From Mesorhizobium onobrychidis (GTDB lineage Bacteria; Pseudomonadota; Alphaproteobacteria; Rhizobiales; Rhizobiaceae), in contig NZ_CP062229.1 in NCBI RefSeq assembly GCF_024707545.1, forward strand, positions 6,987,501 to 7,051,500: a DNA stretch of 64,000 nt, read 5' to 3'. The position numbers were made by a program, and so were the translations under genes. The notes beneath the pieces are model-generated. The model worked only from the letters and a program-made list of their open reading frames with translations, was not told where the DNA came from and made no database searches. Shown piece by piece: positions 16,558 through 28,042 of the stretch (position 1 is the first letter of the stretch; each line of letters starts with the position of its first letter).

Positions 16558-18056
16558 CGGATTTCCTCAACACCAGCCGAAATCGCCCGCGTCGCGCCGG
16601 CGAATTCCTGGACAGCGCGCATGGTCGCCGTGTCATTCTTGGTGCTCGGCAATTCGTCCTTCACATCGGGCTTGCACTCCCACGGGGCCCGCTCGCGCAC
16701 CTGGCACCAGATCGGGTTGTGAATGGCGAGGTCGATCTGGCGTACGAGTTCCACCATGCCGTCGTAACCGGCGTAAGGGTGTTGGCGCTCCTGGTTGATG
16801 TCGAGCCAGGGCGTCTTGGCCTTGAGCGCGACGAATTGCGTACGCCCACCCGACAGCATGATATCGGCCTTGCCTTCTGAGAGCATGGCGTAAAGGTCGC
16901 GCGCTGCCATCTGCTCGAACATGTGGTTGTCGTCCTTTAGGATCTGTTTGATGCGCTCCTTATCTTCGACCGTGGATTTCTTGACCGAGGTGCCCACGAT
17001 CTCCATGCCGATCTCCATCAGCGCATGGACGACCGACCAGGACTTCACACCACCCGTGTTGAGCAGCACGCGCTTGCCTTGCAGCCCCCGCCGGTAGGCC
17101 TCGAGTTTCTCCCATGCAATCGCCTCCTGCTCAGCGATCAGCGTCTCTGTGCGGTCGAGGATCTCCCGATCGGCGCCCTTCCTCACCAGCAGCTCAGCAA
17201 TTTTGCGGAGGGCTTCCGAGGTGTCCGAGATCCCGTAGAAGGAGCCCTCGAAGAAGGGGATATCCCAGCGCTGCTCCATCTTGCGGGCTAGATTGATGAG
17301 GGCCGTCGAGCACACCACCATTGCCGCCCGGGCGCGGTGCGCGGAAGCAACGTCGAGATAGCGCGCGTCGCCCGGAATGCAGGCGCGCACCCGGATCCCG
17401 AGTCGATCAAGGAGCGGCTTTATCAGCCAGAATTCGCCGGAGAGATTGAATTCACCAAGGATGTTGATGTCGTACGGGCCGGCGTCGTCGGGTTCCACCG
17501 TGCCGATGACATGGTCGAGCAACGCCTCGGCGGCAAGCTTGTTGCCGAGGTTCTTGGAGCCGGCCAAGCCCGGCGCATTGATCGGAACTACGGCCAAACC
17601 GAATTTTTCGGCGGCGCGTTTGCAGACGGCCTCGATATCGTCGCCGATGAGCGCCGTCACGCAGGTCGAGTAGACGAAGACTGCCGGCGGCGCATACGTT
17701 TCCTTGATTTCGCGGATCGCCTTGAAGAGCTTCCGCTCACCCTGCCCCATCACCACGTCGAGTTCGGTAAGGTCGGTCGTGAAGCTTGTGCGCCACAAGG
17801 TTGGCCCAGACGAAGCTGCACCGCGGTTGTCCCAGGAATTGCCCTCGCAGGCGAGCGGCGCATGGACCAGGTGCGCAACGTCCGTGATCGGCTGCAGGAC
17901 GATCTTGGCCCCGTCAAAGGCGCAACCGCCCGCTGCCGCTCCCGGCGTCAGCGGCCTTGCACAGCCTTCCTTGCGCGCCTTGGCATCCTTGCCACGGTTC
18001 TTGTCGCAGGCGGGCTCGTCGAAAACGTCCTGGATCTTGGCACTGAGCGAGGTCAT
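16554..18056 (-). CDS. nifE: nitrogenase iron-molybdenum cofactor scaffold subunit NifE
   Basis: Alpha subunit of the NifEN scaffold, homologous to NifD. The 500-residue product shows the conserved cysteine regions GGCAFDGAKI, HAPLACEGNSWDNRG and YSTCVTALIGDDIEAV, and the C-terminal HPYAGYDGMVELVRQIDLAI. I start at MTSLSAKIQDVFDEPAC; five more residues are possible upstream. It lies 63 bp after nifK in the nifHDKENX operon and overlaps nifN by 4 bp. Confidence 0.96.
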   Translation of the reverse strand: MTSLSAKIQDVFDEPACDKNRGKDAKARKEGCARPLTPGAAAGGCAFDGAKIVLQPITDVAHLVHAPLACEGNSWDNRGAASSGPTLWRTSFTTDLTELDVVMGQGERKLFKAIREIKETYAPPAVFVYSTCVTALIGDDIEAVCKRAAEKFGLAVVPINAPGLAGSKNLGNKLAAEALLDHVIGTVEPDDAGPYDINILGEFNLSGEFWLIKPLLDRLGIRVRACIPGDARYLDVASAHRARAAMVVCSTALINLARKMEQRWDIPFFEGSFYGISDTSEALRKIAELLVRKGADREILDRTETLIAEQEAIAWEKLEAYRRGLQGKRVLLNTGGVKSWSVVHALMEIGMEIVGTSVKKSTVEDKERIKQILKDDNHMFEQMAARDLYAMLSEGKADIMLSGGRTQFVALKAKTPWLDINQERQHPYAGYDGMVELVRQIDLAIHNPIWCQVRERAPWECKPDVKDELPSTKNDTATMRAVQEFAGATRAISAGVEEIR

Positions 18057-18119
18057 TGCGTCAGTCTCCAAAGGCCATTCGGCAATGAACGGCCCTGGGC
18101 GAAAAGCCGGCCGTGTCTT

Positions 18120-19661
18120 CTAGCGGGTGAGGTCATAGGAATAGTCCGTCACGCCCGTCTGGCTCGTCTCGCGATCGAGCTTGTCGAAGATCTTGTCGAG
18201 GATCGTCGTCAGCACGCGCAACCCGCCCTGATAGCCCATGAGCGCAAAGCGATGGTGGTGGTGCCGGTCGAAAATCGGAAACGTCAGCCGGATCAGCGGG
18301 GTGCCGGTGTCGCGCTCCAGATACTTGCCATAGGAATTGCCGATCAGCAGGTCCACTGGCTCGGTGAAGAGCAGCGACCGCATCGCCCAAAGGTCCTTGC
18401 CCGGCCAGACCTGAGCATCCTTGCCGAAGGGCGACGATGCAAGCAGTTCCTTCAACTCGGCTTCCCACGCCGAGGTGCCATTGGTGGCGAGGCAATGTAT
18501 CGGCTCGCCGCCGGTTTCCATGACGAAGCGGGCCATGGCGTACACGAAATCCGGATCGCCGTAGATCGCGTATTTCTTGCCGTGCAGCCAGGACTGGCTG
18601 TCCGCCATGGCGTCAACCAGTCGGCCGCGCTCCAGGCGGATTGCCTCGGGGATTTCCTTCCCGGAAAGCGCCGAGACCTTCATCAGGAATTCGTCAGTCG
18701 CCTGGATGCCGAGCGGGTAATGGAACGAAGCCGTGGCCTGCCCGACTTGCCCGCAGTAGTCCAGCGTTTTTCGGGTGTTGTAGTACTGCAGTGAAAGCGT
18801 CGCCTCGGCGTTAAGTGCCCCCTTCACATCTTCGATCTTCGTGCCGCCGTCATACATGCGGTATTCCCCGTCCGATGGCGTGTCGAACTGGTCAGACGCG
18901 TCCTGGATGAAGGTGTAGGACACGCCCATCACATCGAGCAGGCGTTTGAGTTCCCGGTTGTTGCCTACGCAGAAGCCGTCGAAGCCCGGAATGACGTTGA
19001 TGGTTCCCTTGGCTTCCGTGCGCTGCTGGCCTTTCCAGAAGTGCTCCAGAATGCCCTTGAGCATGCCGTCATAGCCATCGACATGGCTACCGACGAAGGC
19101 CGGCGTGTGGGCGAAGGGCACGTCAAAATCGCGCGGGACCGAATTTTCGTCCTTGGCGTTCTCGATAAAGCTGTGCAGGTCGTCGCCGATGACTTCCGCC
19201 ATACAAGTCGTCGAGACTGCGATCATCTTCGGGTCGTAAAGTTGGTAGGTGTTGGCGAGCCCGTCGACCAGGTTCTTCAGGCCGCCGAATACTGCCGCGT
19301 CCTCGGTCATCGAGGAGGAAACCGCCGAAGCAGGCTCCTTGAAATGGCGAGACAGGTGCGAGCGGTAGTAGGCTACGCAGCCCTGGCTGCCGTGGACGAA
19401 GGACATGGTCCGCTCGAAGCCCGCGGCCGCGAACACCGCGCCGAGCGGCTGGCAGGCCTTGGCGGGATTTATCACAAGCGCTTCTCGGGCGAGGTTCTTT
19501 TCGCGGTATTCCCAGGTCTTGGTGAATTCGCCTTGATCGGTAACGATCTGATCTGGGTGCGGACATTCGAAATTCAGCTTCTTCTCGGCGAGCATCTGCC
19601 TGTATTCTGGCTCGCGGAACAGGGGAGCGTGGTCGAGAATCTTTTCGGCCGACTGCGGCAT
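18120..19661 (-). CDS. nifK: nitrogenase MoFe protein beta subunit
   Basis: Beta subunit of the MoFe protein; shares the P-cluster with NifD. The 513 residues contain the three P-cluster cysteine regions [32 protein letters not shown] and [13 protein letters not shown], and the N-terminal [20 protein letters not shown] typical of rhizobial NifK. Full length, no interruption. It begins 132 bp after nifD, a wider gap than elsewhere in the operon, in which I see no promoter of the -24/-12 type. Confidence 0.98.
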   Translation of the reverse strand: MPQSAEKILDHAPLFREPEYRQMLAEKKLNFECPHPDQIVTDQGEFTKTWEYREKNLAREALVINPAKACQPLGAVFAAAGFERTMSFVHGSQGCVAYYRSHLSRHFKEPASAVSSSMTEDAAVFGGLKNLVDGLANTYQLYDPKMIAVSTTCMAEVIGDDLHSFIENAKDENSVPRDFDVPFAHTPAFVGSHVDGYDGMLKGILEHFWKGQQRTEAKGTINVIPGFDGFCVGNNRELKRLLDVMGVSYTFIQDASDQFDTPSDGEYRMYDGGTKIEDVKGALNAEATLSLQYYNTRKTLDYCGQVGQATASFHYPLGIQATDEFLMKVSALSGKEIPEAIRLERGRLVDAMADSQSWLHGKKYAIYGDPDFVYAMARFVMETGGEPIHCLATNGTSAWEAELKELLASSPFGKDAQVWPGKDLWAMRSLLFTEPVDLLIGNSYGKYLERDTGTPLIRLTFPIFDRHHHHRFALMGYQGGLRVLTTILDKIFDKLDRETSQTGVTDYSYDLTR

Positions 19662-19793
19662 TTGGTGTTACCTCTTTTTCATCTGGCCGCGCGATACGGC
19701 AGCTCAGGTAAGTCGAGATGTTTCCGGTTTCCCAAGGCTCACAAGCCGCGGGCGTTTATCGTCTCTCTGGGAGACGAGGCCAGGGACGGGCGT

Positions 19794-21296
19794 CTATTCG
19801 GCAGCTATCGCCTGCCCATGGGGCGGGCTTTCTATCCACGGCGCCTGGTAGAGGCCCCACACCGGATTGTTGATGGCAAGATCCACGTCGCGCGCGAAAA
19901 TGGCAAAGCCGTCATAGCCGTGATAAGGTCCCGAATAGTCCCAGGAGTGCATCTGACGGAACGGGATGCCCATCTTCTGCACCGGGTATTTTTCCTTGAT
20001 GCCAGAGCCAACCAGATTGGGGCGAACTCCCTCGATGAACTTCTCCAACTCGTAACCGGTAACGTCGTCATAGATAAGCGTGCCATTCTTTACGTAATGG
20101 CCGGTACGCTGATAGTCATCGTTGTGGGCGAACTCATATCCGGTGCCGACGATGACCATGCCGAGGTCTTCGTAAGCTGTGATGACGTGGCGGGGGCGCA
20201 GGCCGCCGACGTAGAGCATGACGGTATTGCCTTCGAGGCGCGGCCGGTACTTGGAGATGACCGCATCAACAAGCGGTCTGTACTTGGAGATGACCTTCTC
20301 GGCTTTCTCCTCGATTTCCGGCCCGAAATGCTTGGCTATCTTGCGCAGAGAGGCTTCGATCTGGGACGGTCCGAAGAAATTGTACTCCATCCAGGCGACG
20401 CCATACTTTTCCTCCATGTGCCGGCAGATGTAGTTCATCGAGCGGTAGCAGTGGATGAGATTGAGCTTGGCCTTTGGTGCGCGCTCAATCTCGGCGAGTG
20501 TGGCGTCGCCCGACCAGTTGCCCACCACGCGCAATCCTATCTCCTCAAGCAAGATGCGCGAGGCCCAGGCGTCGCCGCCAATATTGTAGTCGCCGATCAC
20601 GTTGACGTCGTAAGCACCAGCCTCGAACTCGACTTCCTTCTTGTCGAAGACCCAGTCGCGGATCGAGTCATTGGCGATGTGGTGGCCGAGCGATTGCGAG
20701 ACGCCGCGGAAGCCCTCGCAGCGCACGGGTACGATAGTCTTTTCGTACTCCTTGGCCTTTTTGCGAGAAACTGCCTCGGTGTCATCGCCAATGAGACCGA
20801 TCGGGCATTCGGATTGCACGGTGATGCCGTTGTTCAGCGGAAACAGTACCTCGATCTCGTCGATGATCTGTTCCAGTTTCTTGTCACCGCCGAAGACAAT
20901 GTCCTTCTCCTGGAAATCGGAGGTGAACTGCATTGTCCCGAACGTGTCGATGCCCGTTGTGCCGACGTAGTAGTTGCGGCGCTGTGACCAGGAATATTGG
21001 CCGCAACCAACCGGCCCGTGCGAGATATGGACCATGTCCTTGACCGGACCCCAAACCACGCCCTTTGAGCCGGCATAGGCGCAGCCGCGTATAGTCATCA
21101 CACCGGGAATGGACTTGATGTTCGATTTGACGTCACATTCGGAAATGACTTCACTTTCCTCGCTAGCCTCGTCTCCGCTCTTTGCGACGCTGAGGTGCTT
21201 TTTGCGGCGCTTCCCCGCTTTGTCGGGATATTGCGATAGTACATCCTCAATCAGCTTCGCATGGAGAGCACCATCATTCTCGTATTCCAGGCTCAT
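19794..21296 (-). CDS. nifD: nitrogenase MoFe protein alpha subunit
   Basis: Binds FeMo-cofactor, the site of N2 reduction. The 500-residue product has the P-cluster cysteines in [25 protein letters not shown] and [10 protein letters not shown], the [14 protein letters not shown] segment, and the cofactor histidine region [20 protein letters not shown]. It begins 92 bp after nifH. Full length and intact. Confidence 0.98.
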   Translation of the reverse strand: MSLEYENDGALHAKLIEDVLSQYPDKAGKRRKKHLSVAKSGDEASEESEVISECDVKSNIKSIPGVMTIRGCAYAGSKGVVWGPVKDMVHISHGPVGCGQYSWSQRRNYYVGTTGIDTFGTMQFTSDFQEKDIVFGGDKKLEQIIDEIEVLFPLNNGITVQSECPIGLIGDDTEAVSRKKAKEYEKTIVPVRCEGFRGVSQSLGHHIANDSIRDWVFDKKEVEFEAGAYDVNVIGDYNIGGDAWASRILLEEIGLRVVGNWSGDATLAEIERAPKAKLNLIHCYRSMNYICRHMEEKYGVAWMEYNFFGPSQIEASLRKIAKHFGPEIEEKAEKVISKYRPLVDAVISKYRPRLEGNTVMLYVGGLRPRHVITAYEDLGMVIVGTGYEFAHNDDYQRTGHYVKNGTLIYDDVTGYELEKFIEGVRPNLVGSGIKEKYPVQKMGIPFRQMHSWDYSGPYHGYDGFAIFARDVDLAINNPVWGLYQAPWIESPPHGQAIAAE

Positions 21297-21388
21297 GGGA
21301 CCCCTTTCAAGGTGTCTGGTGACGCCTCACCGACGAGGCGCCGTTCTTTGCAAGGCGCGCCAGCTCAAGGAGGCGCCCAACATCGTCG

Positions 21389-22426
<1,038 letters not shown>

Positions 22427-22475
22427 TCAGAGATTTAGCTTGAAGCCAAAGCGAGCAGTTGTCGGAAGTAAGCCG

Positions 22476-22491
22476 TGTAGGGGACTCGACA
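22476..22491. promoter_or_regulatory. NifA upstream activator site (nifH)
   Basis: TGTAGGGGACTCGACA matches TGT-N10-ACA exactly, about 100 bp upstream of the -24 element. An almost identical site, differing by one base, lies before iscN. Confidence 0.88.
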
Positions 22492-22904
22492 ATGGCGACA
22501 CAAGCCGTCGGAAAGGGATCATGACGCTACAACTGACTGGCAGCACGTTCGGGCAATGGGTCTAAGCGATTTGCCAGGGAACCGGATAGCGATCTGAGCG
22601 GCGGATTGAACACTGACCGCCCCCGAACCTTGTCAAGGGCATACCGCATTTGGGTACCGGTTCACCGCGGAAGTCGCTCTGCTCGAAAGGATGCGGCAGA
22701 TCCACGACCGCCACTCGGCCGGCGCACCGGTTTGCGGCTTTTCCCAGGAGGCAACGCCTTACATACCATGCTGATCAACAATCGAGCTTTGTGGAGCCGG
22801 TCCAGTCATCCAGGACACGCGCATTGGAGATGGCCTCCCTAGCTGGAGAGGAAGTTGCTCGCGAGCAGGAGCTTTCCTGGGGCAGACCAATTCGACAGGG
22901 GCCT

Positions 22905-22998
22905 GCGACGATGACGTCCCCGTTCGGCATCATTATTGCACGCCGCACTATTACAACGTGTCGGGCAGCGATGAACATTCCCTGGGTGCAACGGTCGC
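22905..22998 (+). pseudogene. C-terminal rpoN (sigma54) remnant
   Basis: The plus strand encodes IIARRTITTCRAAMNIPWVQ, which matches the RpoN-box and end of the intact RpoN here (LARRTVTKYREAMNIPSSIQ). The rest of rpoN is absent and the frame has no start. It lies just before the MFS gene. Confidence 0.65.
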
Positions 22999-23082
22999 CG
23001 GCAACGGCGGCCCTTCTGTCTTTAACGCGGCTCAACGCAGCCAACCCATGTTGCAGCGCACCCAAACTGGCGGGGCTTATTC

Positions 23083-24303
23083 ATGACCGGATCCGCGACA
23101 GGCTTCATGGGTGCTGTTCTGCACGGCCCAGATAAGCCGGATCAACGGTCTCGCCCTGCATGGGGTGCGGTCATTTCGCTTGCCTTGGGCACCTTCGGGC
23201 TGGTGGCGGCAGAGTGTCTGCCTGCAAGCGTGCTGACGCCGCTCGCGGATAGTCTCGGTGTCTCGCCGGGTGAGGCTGGACAGACGATGACAGCGACGGC
23301 CATTGCTGCGGCGATTTCGGCGCCGACGATGGCCATTATCACAAAGCGCCTGGACCGCAGGACCGTCCTGTGGGCGATGATGCTGCTTCAGATCCTGTCC
23401 AACCTTCTGATGGCAGCCGGGTCGTCGCTGCCGGTTTGCCTGGCAGCACGCGTCTTGCTCGGTATTGCGCTCGGAGGCTTCTGGTCGGTTTCGGCATCGC
23501 TGGCAATACGGCTCGTTCCAAATCACCTTCTGCCGCGCGCCATGTCAATCATCCTCGCCGGCGTTTCGGTCGCTCTCGTATGCGCGCCTCCAATCGGCTT
23601 CTATGTCGGCCACAGCAGCTGGGGATGGCGAGCGCCCTTCATGCTCACCGCGGTCCTCAATGCCGTTACACTGCTAGTGCTACTTTTAACGGTGCCGACG
23701 CTGCCTCCCGTTGAAATGGCTGGATTCCGCAGTCTGCTGGATGTGGCCAAAAATCCGACCATCAAGGTCGCACTTTTGGTCGTACTGCTGGTCGCTTCAG
23801 GGCACTTCGCCAGCTTCAGCTATATCCGGACCTTCCTCGAGACGAATCCCGAGCTCGATACCAAGTGGATCTCCATACTGTTGCTCGTTTCTGGCATAAG
23901 CGGCTTCTTCGGCAGTTTAGCCGGAGCATTTCTGGCCAAACACAGTCTCGAGGCAGTCGCGGCCCTGCCATCCCTGCTTATCGCGATAGCCGCTATCTCG
24001 TTGCAGAAGTTTGGAGCATCGACCTTTGCCTCGGCTATTGCGATTTCCGTATGGGGCTTTGCCTTCGGTGCGGTGCCGGTGGGGTTGCAGACTTGGATAG
24101 TGCTGCGTGCCGTTCCCGAGCAGGCCGAAAGCGCCGGTGTGCTGATGACCTCAACGTTCCAGGTAGCCATCGCAGCCGGCGCGATTTTCGGTGGACTACT
24201 GGTGGATCATGCCGACCTCACCAGTGTCTTTGTCTACACCGCGATAGCCACATTGCTCGCGGCCCTCACAGTGTTCCTATTCGGCCCGAAACGCGCAACC
24301 TAA
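23083..24303 (+). CDS. MFS efflux transporter (NepI/YdhP/AraJ-like)
   Basis: Inner-membrane proton-driven exporter, 406 residues with about 12 predicted hydrophobic segments. Residues LASGHFASFSYI-type sequence near 235 and the AARVLLGIALGGFWSVSASL segment near 125 match the drug/sugar/nucleoside efflux group that includes NepI and YdhP. The N-terminal 25 residues are polar and the first helix begins near AWGAVISLALGTF. It is divergent from nifH and separated by about 600 bp, including an rpoN scrap. Substrate unknown; no regulator is next to it. Confidence 0.85.
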   Translation: MTGSATGFMGAVLHGPDKPDQRSRPAWGAVISLALGTFGLVAAECLPASVLTPLADSLGVSPGEAGQTMTATAIAAAISAPTMAIITKRLDRRTVLWAMMLLQILSNLLMAAGSSLPVCLAARVLLGIALGGFWSVSASLAIRLVPNHLLPRAMSIILAGVSVALVCAPPIGFYVGHSSWGWRAPFMLTAVLNAVTLLVLLLTVPTLPPVEMAGFRSLLDVAKNPTIKVALLVVLLVASGHFASFSYIRTFLETNPELDTKWISILLLVSGISGFFGSLAGAFLAKHSLEAVAALPSLLIAIAAISLQKFGASTFASAIAISVWGFAFGAVPVGLQTWIVLRAVPEQAESAGVLMTSTFQVAIAAGAIFGGLLVDHADLTSVFVYTAIATLLAALTVFLFGPKRAT

Positions 24304-25254
24304 CCTCCTGACGGGAGGAAGCTCAGCGCTGAGGTGGAATCGCACCAAACGCGCGACGCGGTCCTGCCCACGACACTTTTTCGATCCAGGCCTTCGTCTC
24401 GCCTAGGATAGGCCGCCTGGATCGCGGTACTGCCTCTTCCACGTCGGCTCTTCAACGGGCATGGACCGGCGCCGGTGCCTTGCCGGCCTTCACCCTCCGA
24501 GACTACAGGGAGCGATCAGCGGTCGGCCGGGCGGAGTTGGTCAGGTTGCGCAGCCCGGCCGAGCGCGGAGCGCGTTTGCCAGCTGATGGGTGACGACGCG
24601 CGGTTATTGAAGCGATTTGGAACCCGCCACGAGAAAAGCCGGGCCGGCACTAGGTCGACGGTTGCGCTCGCCATCATCGTGCGCACAGTCGAGAGGGCGG
24701 CATTCCCGACAGCACGCCGGCATGATCTGAAAGTTAACTCCGATCCGCGATGAACTGCGCGAGTGCCGTAGGCGACCGAATTCGACGGCCCTGAGAGCAA
24801 AAGCGCACGCAGTATATGCATCGCGCCGCCGGAACCAGCTTACAGCGCGTCAGCTCGCCGTCAGCTCCTTCGAGTAGCCCTCTTCGAGAGCGATCTAACA
24901 AACTCAAGATCTTATTGAAAGACTTCCGCCAAAAGAAGGGAACGAATGCCATGTACGGTCGGAAAAGTGGCTCATCCGAAAGCTCCAACCAAGCTAATGA
25001 CTCGGTACGGTCAAAGGGCAGCGACGGCTTTGGCAAGCACTTGCGCACGTGGCGTCGCCTGATCTCAATGCGAGTTCGGCTTCAGCGCCGGCACCCCCGT
25101 ACTCGCTAGTTTCGCGGCCTCCTATCGTGGGAGATCGACGGGTCGTCGCGTGTTTTGCATTGGCTTCAGACTGGACCGGCGCGGAAGGGTCGATCCGGGC
25201 TGGCCATGGGGATTGACGAAAACATGCCACTGGTTCTCAGACGTTATGCCACCT
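24304..25254. other. intergenic, nothing recognised
   Basis: About 950 bp with only short frames and no recognisable product. Probably remains of lost genes or regulatory space before the effector gene. Confidence 0.4.
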
Positions 25255-25282
25255 GTCATCTGGGCGATAGCACTTACCCGCC
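25255..25282 (+). promoter_or_regulatory. candidate tts box (TtsI site)
   Basis: Beginning GTCATCTGGGCGATAGC and continuing with CC-x-GCC, this resembles the rhizobial tts box GTCAG-x-T-xx-TCGA-x-AGC...CC-x-CC with about three mismatches. It lies 80 bp before the effector candidate. TtsI, the activator of type III secretion genes, is not encoded in the window. Confidence 0.45.
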
Positions 25283-25361
25283 AAAGCCCTGATGCACTAC
25301 GGCTGAGACATTAGTCCCAATCCATAGACAACGCGTTCTCGCGTATATCGGAGATGAAAAA

Positions 25362-27743
25362 ATGACGGGCATTGGCCGATCTGGAAAATCGCGCATTGGA
25401 GATGCTGGAGCCGGATCGAGCAGTTCGCGCTCGCAATCAAGTCTTGCCTCCGGGGAAGGCAGCCAAGCCTTCGGTTCCGTCCTGGAGCGGATGCGCTCTG
25501 AGCCAGGTAAAGGTTCACCCCCGGCTGGCGCTGCGAGCGGTGCCCATGATGACCTTGGCGGCAGATCTTCGGGCCCTTCCGTTCGCCCACATCCAATCCC
25601 CGCGGCTGCGCCACGTGCAGCCGCCGGGCCACGTGCAGCCCGTTCGCGGCAGCGCAGTGTTCCTTCAACGTCGGATGGTGAAGCCCTGGCGCCGGTCGCC
25701 AGCCAGCCGTCAACTTCGGGTGTGGCAGTCCACACTTCCTCGTCAGGCGAAGAGATCAACGAGGTAAGGCGACAAATGCGCTCGCTGATTCACGAAATCC
25801 AAGTTCTCGAGGAGAAGAGCCTGCATAGCGGAACACCGCTGGAGCGCGTCCGAGACGAGCTCGATCAGCTCGCTAATGCGGGCGCAGAACTTCTGCAATG
25901 CTACGCGAGCCTGCCCCCGCATTTGGCGCACCGCACTCTGTCCGACGCTGATGTGCGCCAGTACCGCGCCGACGTGCTTCATCGGGCGGACAGTGCCAAC
26001 GATTTGGCCCAAACGATCTTCGAAGAAGAGAAAAAGAAGCAGAAGCGGGTGGAGGAGATTCTCTACAACCTGGTCAAATCCAATGCTACCCTCGACCAGC
26101 TGAGCCGATCTGTTCCCAGTGCGACGAAGTATCACGTGGCCCGCACGGAGTTTTGGGACAAGAAAGTACAGCGCCACGAGTTGATGCGGTCCGTCTGCGC
26201 CGCGACGGCCAACTTGCCAAGCTCGACAGCCGAGATGCGGCAGGAAGAACAGGCCGCGCTGCGGCTGCACTCCGGCTGGGTTGCCAATGCAAAGGTAATG
26301 CAGCTGGAGTCGCGGACCGCTCTCGCACAGGTCAGCATGGCCCCGCAGGCGATCATGTTCGAAGCACCCGTCAGGCAAATCCTCGTCGGTGAGGACGGGC
26401 AAACGCGTCTGATGGGTAACTTTATCGGCGACGTTTTTCCGGCATTCCTCTCGACGAGCGGGGCTGTACTGCACGAGAGAGGGCGCCCGCTCGACCCAGA
26501 GCACTGCGCCGTACTGGAAGGAGTTGTGGAGCGGCTTGCGGAATTTGCGTCGGCCTCGCACGCCGTGGTAGCCAGGTTGAGGGATTACCAAGCAGGTGCC
26601 GGCCTCCCATTGGAACTGTTGAGCCGGATCGTGGACGACGCCTGGATCACTGCGGACGAGGTCATCCACCTTCTCGAACTGCAGCCGAAGCCGCCAGCCA
26701 CTGCACTGCCGGCCGTCGCTGGCGCTGCGATACCCGCCGAAAATGCCGGCAAGACTACAGTGGGCGAAACCACTACTGCGTCCGGAAAAAAGGGAAAACG
26801 AAAGAGCAAGCGAACCGTTGGCGCCAGTAGTTCGGCCGCGGGGGGGCCTGAACCGCAGGTCGCTGCGGCCGTCAGCGACCCTGCGCCAGAAGCCAAGGTT
26901 CTCGTGCGCTCGGAGCTAGGCACGAAGAAACTCGTGAGTCCAAAGGAGGCGCAGAACAGCGCGTCGTCCGTGGCAGCACGCTTGGCGGTCTTGCAAATAA
27001 CGACGGGGGAGGACACCAAGTCACTAATCGCACGGTCGAAGGAACTTTTGAAGTTCGATCTGCCTGCTCAGCAAAGTTTGGTCTCGCGAGCGCACTACAC
27101 GAAACCCGAGGACGCCGAATACACCATCGGCGCCGCGGTCCAGCGCCTGCAAACGCAGGCTGAAGGGATGGAGGCCTGCCTCTCAGCGTTGGAGGCCTCT
27201 CTTCGCTCCAAGCTGCACGAGGGAAAAACGGCCGAAGTGCACGACCAAACAGTTCAGCTCAAGGACATGTTGTCCAAAGTGCGGGGATTTGCAAAAGCTT
27301 GGGACGAACAAAAGCCAGCTATCACCATAGATTGTATGAAGAGGTACTCATTTCCCTCGCAGAACTATCTTGAGCACTTGCGGACGGCCGGGGAGTTGAC
27401 AGCACTGGGTCAGCCGCGCGCGTTGCCAGGAGATCCGAGCAATCTGTTCGAGATCAGGCTGCAGCCCAAGGCGCTGCGCAACCGTACGATGCCGAGTCCA
27501 ATGTGGGTGCACATCCATACTACACGACCGGTATATGCGCAGCAGTTGGCAACGCTGGACACCACCGAGTTCGCCGCTTGCCACGTCAAATCCAATGAAC
27601 AGCGCGGCCATAATCGGCAGTGGCAGGACGCCCGGGCTAGGGAGGGTTACGACAACGTCGTAATCCACCGCGGCAAGCTCACCCCTGCGTTCTGCAAGTC
27701 CTTGTTGACCGACCGGGCCGATATGCGAAATGGGCCGGCATAA
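25362..27743 (+). CDS. candidate type III secretion effector (XopP/RipH-like C-terminus)
   Basis: A 793-residue protein with the hallmarks of a secreted effector. The first 125 residues are rich in Ser, Ala, Gly and Pro and appear disordered, as in type III secretion signals. Residues 130-260 include coiled-coil-like helices (EEEKKKQKRVEEILYNLV), and residues 440-510 form a low-complexity Ala/Lys linker. The C-terminal part (MWVHIHTTRPVYAQQLATLD, AACHVKSNEQRGHNRQWQDA, VVIHRGKLTPAFCKSLL) recalls the XopP/RipH effectors of Xanthomonas and Ralstonia, a match made from memory. No membrane segment. A candidate tts box is 80 bp upstream and GGAG precedes the ATG. No secretion apparatus is in the window. 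Host target unknown. Confidence 0.6.
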   Translation: MTGIGRSGKSRIGDAGAGSSSSRSQSSLASGEGSQAFGSVLERMRSEPGKGSPPAGAASGAHDDLGGRSSGPSVRPHPIPAAAPRAAAGPRAARSRQRSVPSTSDGEALAPVASQPSTSGVAVHTSSSGEEINEVRRQMRSLIHEIQVLEEKSLHSGTPLERVRDELDQLANAGAELLQCYASLPPHLAHRTLSDADVRQYRADVLHRADSANDLAQTIFEEEKKKQKRVEEILYNLVKSNATLDQLSRSVPSATKYHVARTEFWDKKVQRHELMRSVCAATANLPSSTAEMRQEEQAALRLHSGWVANAKVMQLESRTALAQVSMAPQAIMFEAPVRQILVGEDGQTRLMGNFIGDVFPAFLSTSGAVLHERGRPLDPEHCAVLEGVVERLAEFASASHAVVARLRDYQAGAGLPLELLSRIVDDAWITADEVIHLLELQPKPPATALPAVAGAAIPAENAGKTTVGETTTASGKKGKRKSKRTVGASSSAAGGPEPQVAAAVSDPAPEAKVLVRSELGTKKLVSPKEAQNSASSVAARLAVLQITTGEDTKSLIARSKELLKFDLPAQQSLVSRAHYTKPEDAEYTIGAAVQRLQTQAEGMEACLSALEASLRSKLHEGKTAEVHDQTVQLKDMLSKVRGFAKAWDEQKPAITIDCMKRYSFPSQNYLEHLRTAGELTALGQPRALPGDPSNLFEIRLQPKALRNRTMPSPMWVHIHTTRPVYAQQLATLDTTEFAACHVKSNEQRGHNRQWQDARAREGYDNVVIHRGKLTPAFCKSLLTDRADMRNGPA

Positions 27744-28042
27744 CCTCGGCATTTTGTGGACAACCAACCAGCTTGGTAGACACAGGCGCGATCTGGGAGG
27801 AGCCCTGGCGGGGCGGCAGTGGCCTGGATCAGGTGTGGCTGGTTCTCGCGGTGGCGAACATCGAGCATCGAGCATGCTCCTCGCGGGGTTCTCCGGGCCT
27901 TGCCCGACACCCTGCCGACCCGACAGGACGCCCGCATTATCCGGAAGTTTTTCCGATCCGCGACGTTCTGGGCGAGTCGCCCGAAAGGGGCCGCACGTAT
28001 GCGGCACTTTCGGGGCCGTGCAAGTCCAGCGCAAGGCGAACT

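Noticed and set aside
17337..18794. Plus-strand open frame (485 codons) over nifE/nifK
   Set aside because: Shadow of nif genes; no motif or ribosome binding site.
19041..20987. Long plus-strand open frame (648 codons) opposite nifK and nifD
   Set aside because: It is antisense to two intact nif genes and its translation has no recognisable family; high GC makes such shadows common.
25743..26669. Minus-strand open frame (308 codons) in the effector gene
   Set aside because: Antisense to the effector frame; composition typical of a shadow.
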